Shown: positions 6,266 through 7,894 of the stretch, piece after piece
Numbering within the stretch: the first letter of the stretch is position 1
How the letters are laid out: every line of letters begins with the position of its first letter
Assembly: GCA_046729855.1 (NCBI GenBank)
Contig: JBKPHM010000003.1
Coordinates: forward strand, 1-7,894
DNA length: 7,894 nt
Reading direction: 5' to 3'
Source of the DNA: DATHSY01 sp046729855
GTDB lineage: Bacteria > Actinomycetota > UBA4738 > HRBIN12
Program-made: the position numbers and the translations under genes
The notes under the pieces: model-generated
Database searches by the model: none
What the model was told of the DNA's origin: nothing
What the model saw: the letters and a program-made list of their open reading frames with translations, nothing else

Positions 6266-6904
6266 CTAGTCGACCAACCCCGAGCGGAGCGCGATCGCCA
6301 CGGCCTGGGCCCGGTCGTTCGCCCCGAGCTTCTCGAAGATCCGTTCGAGGTGCGTCTTCACGGTGTGGGGTGAGATCGCCAGGTCGTGCGCGACCTCCTT
6401 CGTCGTGGCGCCGTAAGCGACCCTCTGCAGGATCTCCTTCTCGCGTCGCGAGAGGGCGGCTGCATCGCTCCTCTTGTCGGCCACCTGTACCTCTTCGATG
6501 AACGCGCGCGTCAGCTGCGGGTGGATCACCGCTTTGCCCTCGACCGCGAGGCGCGCCGCGTTCACAAGCTCGTCCGCGGACGTGTCCTTCAGCAGGTAGC
6601 CGGAAACGCCGGCCTGGATCGCCTCGGAGATCGAGGCGCGCGATTCATCGACGGTCACGAGGATGATCTTCGTCCCGGGCGAGGCCGCTCGGATCGCCTT
6701 GGCCGCTTCGATACCGCCCATGCCGGGCATCCGAACATCCATGAACACCACGTCCGGCTTGAGTTCGCCGGCGCGTTCGATGGCCTCCTCGCCGCTAGCT
6801 GCCTCGCCGATGACGGCCACGACGTCATCGACTTCGAGCGCGGCGTGTAGTCCCTCTCGCGTGACCGGATGATCGCCCACGATCAGGACGTTGATCTGCG
6901 GCAT
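6266..6904 (-). CDS. NarL/FixJ-family response regulator (REC-LuxR HTH)
   Basis: DNA-binding response regulator of 212 residues, normal length. The receiver domain (about 4-120) has phosphoacceptor D56 in VVFMDVRMPGMGG, D11, T84 and K106. The first residue of the usual acidic pair is Gly10 (VLIVGDHPV), leaving one acid. A LuxR-type helix-turn-helix occupies about 149-212 (LSRREKEILQRVAYG, then ISPHTVKTHLERIFEKLGA). It should be phosphorylated by a partner kinase, most likely the product of the gene 47 nt downstream, and then bind DNA. The ATG at 6904 has a good ribosome site, GGAAGG, seven nt upstream. Transcription begins in the short region shared with the divergent DUF59 gene. Its targets are not visible; the nearby lipoprotein and dehydrogenase operon are candidates by position only. 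Confidence 0.95.
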   Translation of the reverse strand: MPQINVLIVGDHPVTREGLHAALEVDDVVAVIGEAASGEEAIERAGELKPDVVFMDVRMPGMGGIEAAKAIRAASPGTKIILVTVDESRASISEAIQAGVSGYLLKDTSADELVNAARLAVEGKAVIHPQLTRAFIEEVQVADKRSDAAALSRREKEILQRVAYGATTKEVAHDLAISPHTVKTHLERIFEKLGANDRAQAVAIALRSGLVD

Positions 6905-6931
6905 GGCCCAGCCTTCCGTTCGCGATGCAGG

Positions 6932-6942
6932 CTATAGGATAG
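6932..6942. promoter_or_regulatory. Candidate divergent promoter core between the response regulator and DUF59 genes
   Basis: The 78-nt space between the divergent starts (6904 and 6983) contains one AT-rich island in otherwise GC-rich DNA: CTATAGGATAG, a 4-3-4 inverted repeat. Read rightwards it gives TAGGAT (6935-6940), a four-of-six -10 match for the DUF59 gene. Read leftwards it gives TATCCT (6941-6936), a four-of-six match for the response regulator. No clear -35 hexamers are visible. The position is right for both genes; both starts would then be exclusive or competing. Confidence 0.4.
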
Positions 6943-6982
6943 AGGGTGAAACTCCGGCAGGAGCTAGTTCGAGGAAGCGCCG

Positions 6983-7357
6983 ATGAAGGAAGCCATCGAT
7001 CACGACGACGCGTCGTCGCCCGCGCCCGCGGCGATGCAGCGCGATGAGGGCACCGTGCCGACCAACGACGTGGTCCGCGAGGCTCTCCGCAACGTGTTCG
7101 ACCCCGAGCTCGGGATCAACATCGTCGATCTCGGCTTGGTGTACGACGTCGAGGTTACGCCCGAAGGCATCGCGCGGATCCAGTACACGCTCACAACGAT
7201 GGGGTGCCCGATCGGTCCGTTGATCGAGCAGCAAATCCAGGCGCTGCTCGCAGGCATTCCGGGCGTGAAGGACGTTCAGGCCGAGATGGTGCTCCGGCCG
7301 CCGTGGAGCCCCGAGATGATGTCCGAGGAGGCGAAGGCCGCCCTCGGGTACTTCTGA
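6983..7357 (+). CDS. MIP18/DUF59-family metal-sulfur cluster assembly factor (SufT/PaaD-like)
   Basis: Small cytosolic protein of 124 residues from the family that helps mature iron-sulfur proteins (bacterial SufT and PaaD, eukaryotic MIP18). The first ~26 residues are a variable acidic/Ala tail. The DUF59 domain (about 27-105) shows the two signature blocks: DPELGINIVDLGLVYDV (40-56) and TTMGCPIGP (71-79), with the conserved C75. The C-terminal RPPWSPEMMSEEAKAALGYF (105-124) is also typical of stand-alone members. The ATG at 6983 has GAGGAAG five nt upstream, so it is preferred over the internal ATG at codon 18, which lacks a ribosome site. It is transcribed away from the two-component genes. 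Downstream on the same strand is a sulfurtransferase, a fitting sulfur-metabolism neighbour, though about 300 nt and a terminator separate them. The clients are unknown. Confidence 0.93.
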   Translation: MKEAIDHDDASSPAPAAMQRDEGTVPTNDVVREALRNVFDPELGINIVDLGLVYDVEVTPEGIARIQYTLTTMGCPIGPLIEQQIQALLAGIPGVKDVQAEMVLRPPWSPEMMSEEAKAALGYF

Positions 7358-7430
7358 CCGAGCGCGTTCCGGGCGCCGTTCTGCTCCGCCGCCGCTTGAC
7401 GTTGCTCCTGCAGCGGTGACACCATCGTCG

Positions 7431-7453
7431 AATCCGAGCGTAGGAGTCGGATT
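7431..7453 (+). other. Perfect 7-bp inverted repeat downstream of the DUF59 gene
   Basis: AATCCGA (7431-7437) and TCGGATT (7447-7453) are exact inverted repeats around a 9-nt centre, 73 nt after the DUF59 stop. One extra G-T pair could extend it. No T-tract follows, so it is a poor intrinsic terminator. It could be a 3' end-protecting hairpin or a protein site. Confidence 0.35.
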
Positions 7454-7466
7454 TCGCAGATGATCC

Positions 7467-7516
7467 GCACACGCGAGGCAGGGGTCGTGGCAGCGATGAT
7501 CCCGTCGCGCCTGTGC
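7467..7516 (+). ncRNA. Candidate structured RNA hairpin in the leader before the sulfurtransferase gene
   Basis: A 50-nt imperfect hairpin can be drawn by eye. GCACA (7467-7471) pairs with TGTGC (7512-7516), GCG (7473-7475) with CGC (7508-7510), and GGC (7477-7479) with GTC (7504-7506) using one G-U. After a bulged A, GGGGTC (7481-7486) pairs with GATCCC (7498-7503) using one G-U, leaving an 11-nt loop. That gives about 17 pairs with two single mismatches. I recognise no known riboswitch or RNA family. Chance pairing is easy in GC-rich DNA, so this is a candidate only. Confidence 0.3.
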
Positions 7517-7533
7517 TGTCCGGGTGGCCGGGG

Positions 7534-7543
7534 CGGCTAGCCG
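7534..7543. other. 10-bp perfect palindrome CGGCTAGCCG
   Basis: A self-complementary 10-mer between the long hairpin and the terminator. With no central loop it fits a dimeric protein site better than an RNA hairpin. No binding protein can be named. Confidence 0.25.
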
Positions 7544-7576
7544 TGCGGCGCTGAACACGAGGGATGATCCCGTTTC

Positions 7577-7599
7577 AAGGGCCGCTTCGGCGGCCCTTT
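7577..7599 (+). terminator. Intrinsic terminator with TTCG tetraloop
   Basis: A perfect 9-bp stem, AAGGGCCGC (7577-7585) with GCGGCCCTT (7590-7598), closes a TTCG loop and ends in a short T run (7597-7599). The stem is very GC-rich and UUCG loops are exceptionally stable. The T-tract is short, as is common in high-GC genomes. It lies about 220 nt after the DUF59 stop and only 55 nt before the sulfurtransferase start, so it either ends the DUF59 transcript or acts inside the leader of the next gene. Confidence 0.7.
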
Positions 7600-7614
7600 C
7601 GGCGTTCTGAAGGA

Positions 7615-7635
7615 GGTTCACCGACACCGGTGACC
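7615..7635 (+). other. Hairpin just upstream of the sulfurtransferase ribosome site
   Basis: GGT-CACCG (7615-7623, with one bulged T) pairs with CGGTGACC (7628-7635) around a 4-nt loop. Its right arm contains the alternative in-frame GTG start (7630), which would be buried, while the AGGAGGAG ribosome site at 7641-7648 stays free. The core CACCGGTG (7625-7632) is also a perfect palindrome. Confidence 0.3.
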
Positions 7636-7653
7636 GAGACAGGAGGAGAAGAG

Positions 7654-7894
7654 ATGGGTGGCTACGCGAACCCCGACGCATTGGTCGAGACCGACTGGCT
7701 CGAGCAGCACCTCGACGACCCGAGCGTCCGGGTGATCGAGGTCGACGAGGACACGACGGCGTACGAGAAGGGACACCTACGCGGCGCCGTAGGCTGGGAC
7801 TGGAACAGGGACCTGCACGCGAAGGTGGGCCGCGACTACGTGTCGCGGGCCGAGCTCTCGGAGCTCCTATCGCGCGCCGGCGTCGGGCCCGACA
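7654..7894 (+). CDS. Rhodanese-type sulfurtransferase (thiosulfate/3-mercaptopyruvate), N-terminal part, cut by window edge
   Basis: The visible 80 residues match the N-terminal rhodanese domain of two-domain sulfurtransferases, which move sulfane sulfur from thiosulfate or 3-mercaptopyruvate to an acceptor. Hallmarks are LVETDWLEQHLDDPSVRVIEVD (about 10-31), YEKGHLRGAVGWDWNRDL (37-54) and the start of the next helix, SRAELSELLSRAGVG. In two-domain enzymes this half is non-catalytic; the active-site Cys loop lies in the second domain, beyond the window. I chose the ATG at 7654 because AGGAGGAG lies five nt upstream. An in-frame GTG at 7630 would add eight residues but sits in a hairpin. The DUF59 gene upstream on the same strand suggests a shared sulfur or Fe-S role. 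Which donor is used cannot be told from this part. Confidence 0.92.
   Translation, partial: MGGYANPDALVETDWLEQHLDDPSVRVIEVDEDTTAYEKGHLRGAVGWDWNRDLHAKVGRDYVSRAELSELLSRAGVGPD

Larger units (their letters stand above)
7459..7573 (+). repeat. Short direct repeats GATGATCCCGT in the intergenic region
   Basis: GATGATCCCGT occurs exactly at 7495-7505 and 7563-7573, and a shorter related copy, GATGATCCG, at 7459-7467. The last copy is also part of a 5-1-5 inverted repeat, GGGATGATCCC (7561-7571). Spacings are 36 and 68 nt. Three related copies in 115 nt of non-coding DNA suggest either regulator sites or repeated RNA pairing elements. Confidence 0.4.
7358..7653 (+). other. 296-nt non-coding region between the DUF59 and sulfurtransferase genes
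   Basis: I see no credible protein gene or tRNA here; the minus-strand open frame across it overlaps the DUF59 gene and has shadow-like composition. The region contains five inverted repeats, a direct repeat family and one good terminator, each listed separately. TTGACG at 7396-7401 resembles a -35 box, but no matching -10 box follows at the right distance. Confidence 0.5.

Noticed and set aside
7396..7424. TTGACG as the -35 box of a sulfurtransferase promoter
   Set aside because: The positions 17-19 nt downstream (ACACCA, CACCAT, ACCATC) do not resemble a -10 box.
7424..7454. TCGAATCC resembling a tRNA T-loop
   Set aside because: No acceptor stem, anticodon arm or D-loop can be built around it; it is better explained by the AATCCGA/TCGGATT inverted repeat.
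6932..7681. 249-residue minus-strand open frame across the DUF59 gene and the intergenic region
   Set aside because: It overlaps a clear DUF59 gene in antisense and has His/Arg-rich low-information sequence; the intergenic part looks structured, not coding.

Overview
This GC-rich window reads as a bacterial chromosome segment. GC-rich codon third positions, GTG starts, a possible TAGGAT-type -10 box and a UUCG-loop terminator would suit an uncultured high-GC lineage such as Actinomycetota, with Chloroflexota possible; this is inferred from style only. I see no insertion sequence, integrase, CRISPR array, tRNA or rRNA gene.

Layout. Positions 4148 down to 1 (minus strand) hold a compact operon for a complete 2-oxoacid dehydrogenase complex, transcribed as E3 (dihydrolipoamide dehydrogenase), E1 alpha, E1 beta, E2. 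The E2 acyltransferase runs off the left edge. Gaps are 8 nt, a 1-nt overlap and 13 nt. The E3-first order and the E1 beta sequence resemble bacterial branched-chain (bkd) complexes, but pyruvate or acetoin cannot be excluded. A perfect 7-1-7 inverted repeat lies just upstream of the E3 gene, where an operator would sit.

Upstream on the same strand are a small predicted lipoprotein of unknown function (4929-4225), a soluble hybrid histidine kinase with an N-terminal receiver domain (6218-4989), and a NarL/LuxR-type response regulator (6904-6266). The last two form a two-component pair. The kinase's receiver has Glu at the phosphoacceptor position and lacks one Mg-binding Asp, so it is probably a pseudo-receiver.

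From 6905 rightwards the plus strand is used: a divergent promoter region, a MIP18/DUF59-family iron-sulfur assembly factor (6983-7357), a 296-nt intergenic stretch rich in inverted repeats with a good intrinsic terminator, and the start of a rhodanese-type sulfurtransferase (7654 to the right edge).

How it fits together. The dehydrogenase operon would convert a 2-oxoacid to acyl-CoA and NADH. The two-component pair and lipoprotein lie directly upstream in the same direction and could control or sense something related, but this is inference from position. The DUF59 protein and the sulfurtransferase share a sulfur / Fe-S theme. The most interesting unexplained parts are the pseudo-receiver kinase and the structured intergenic region before the sulfurtransferase, which looks like a possible attenuated leader.
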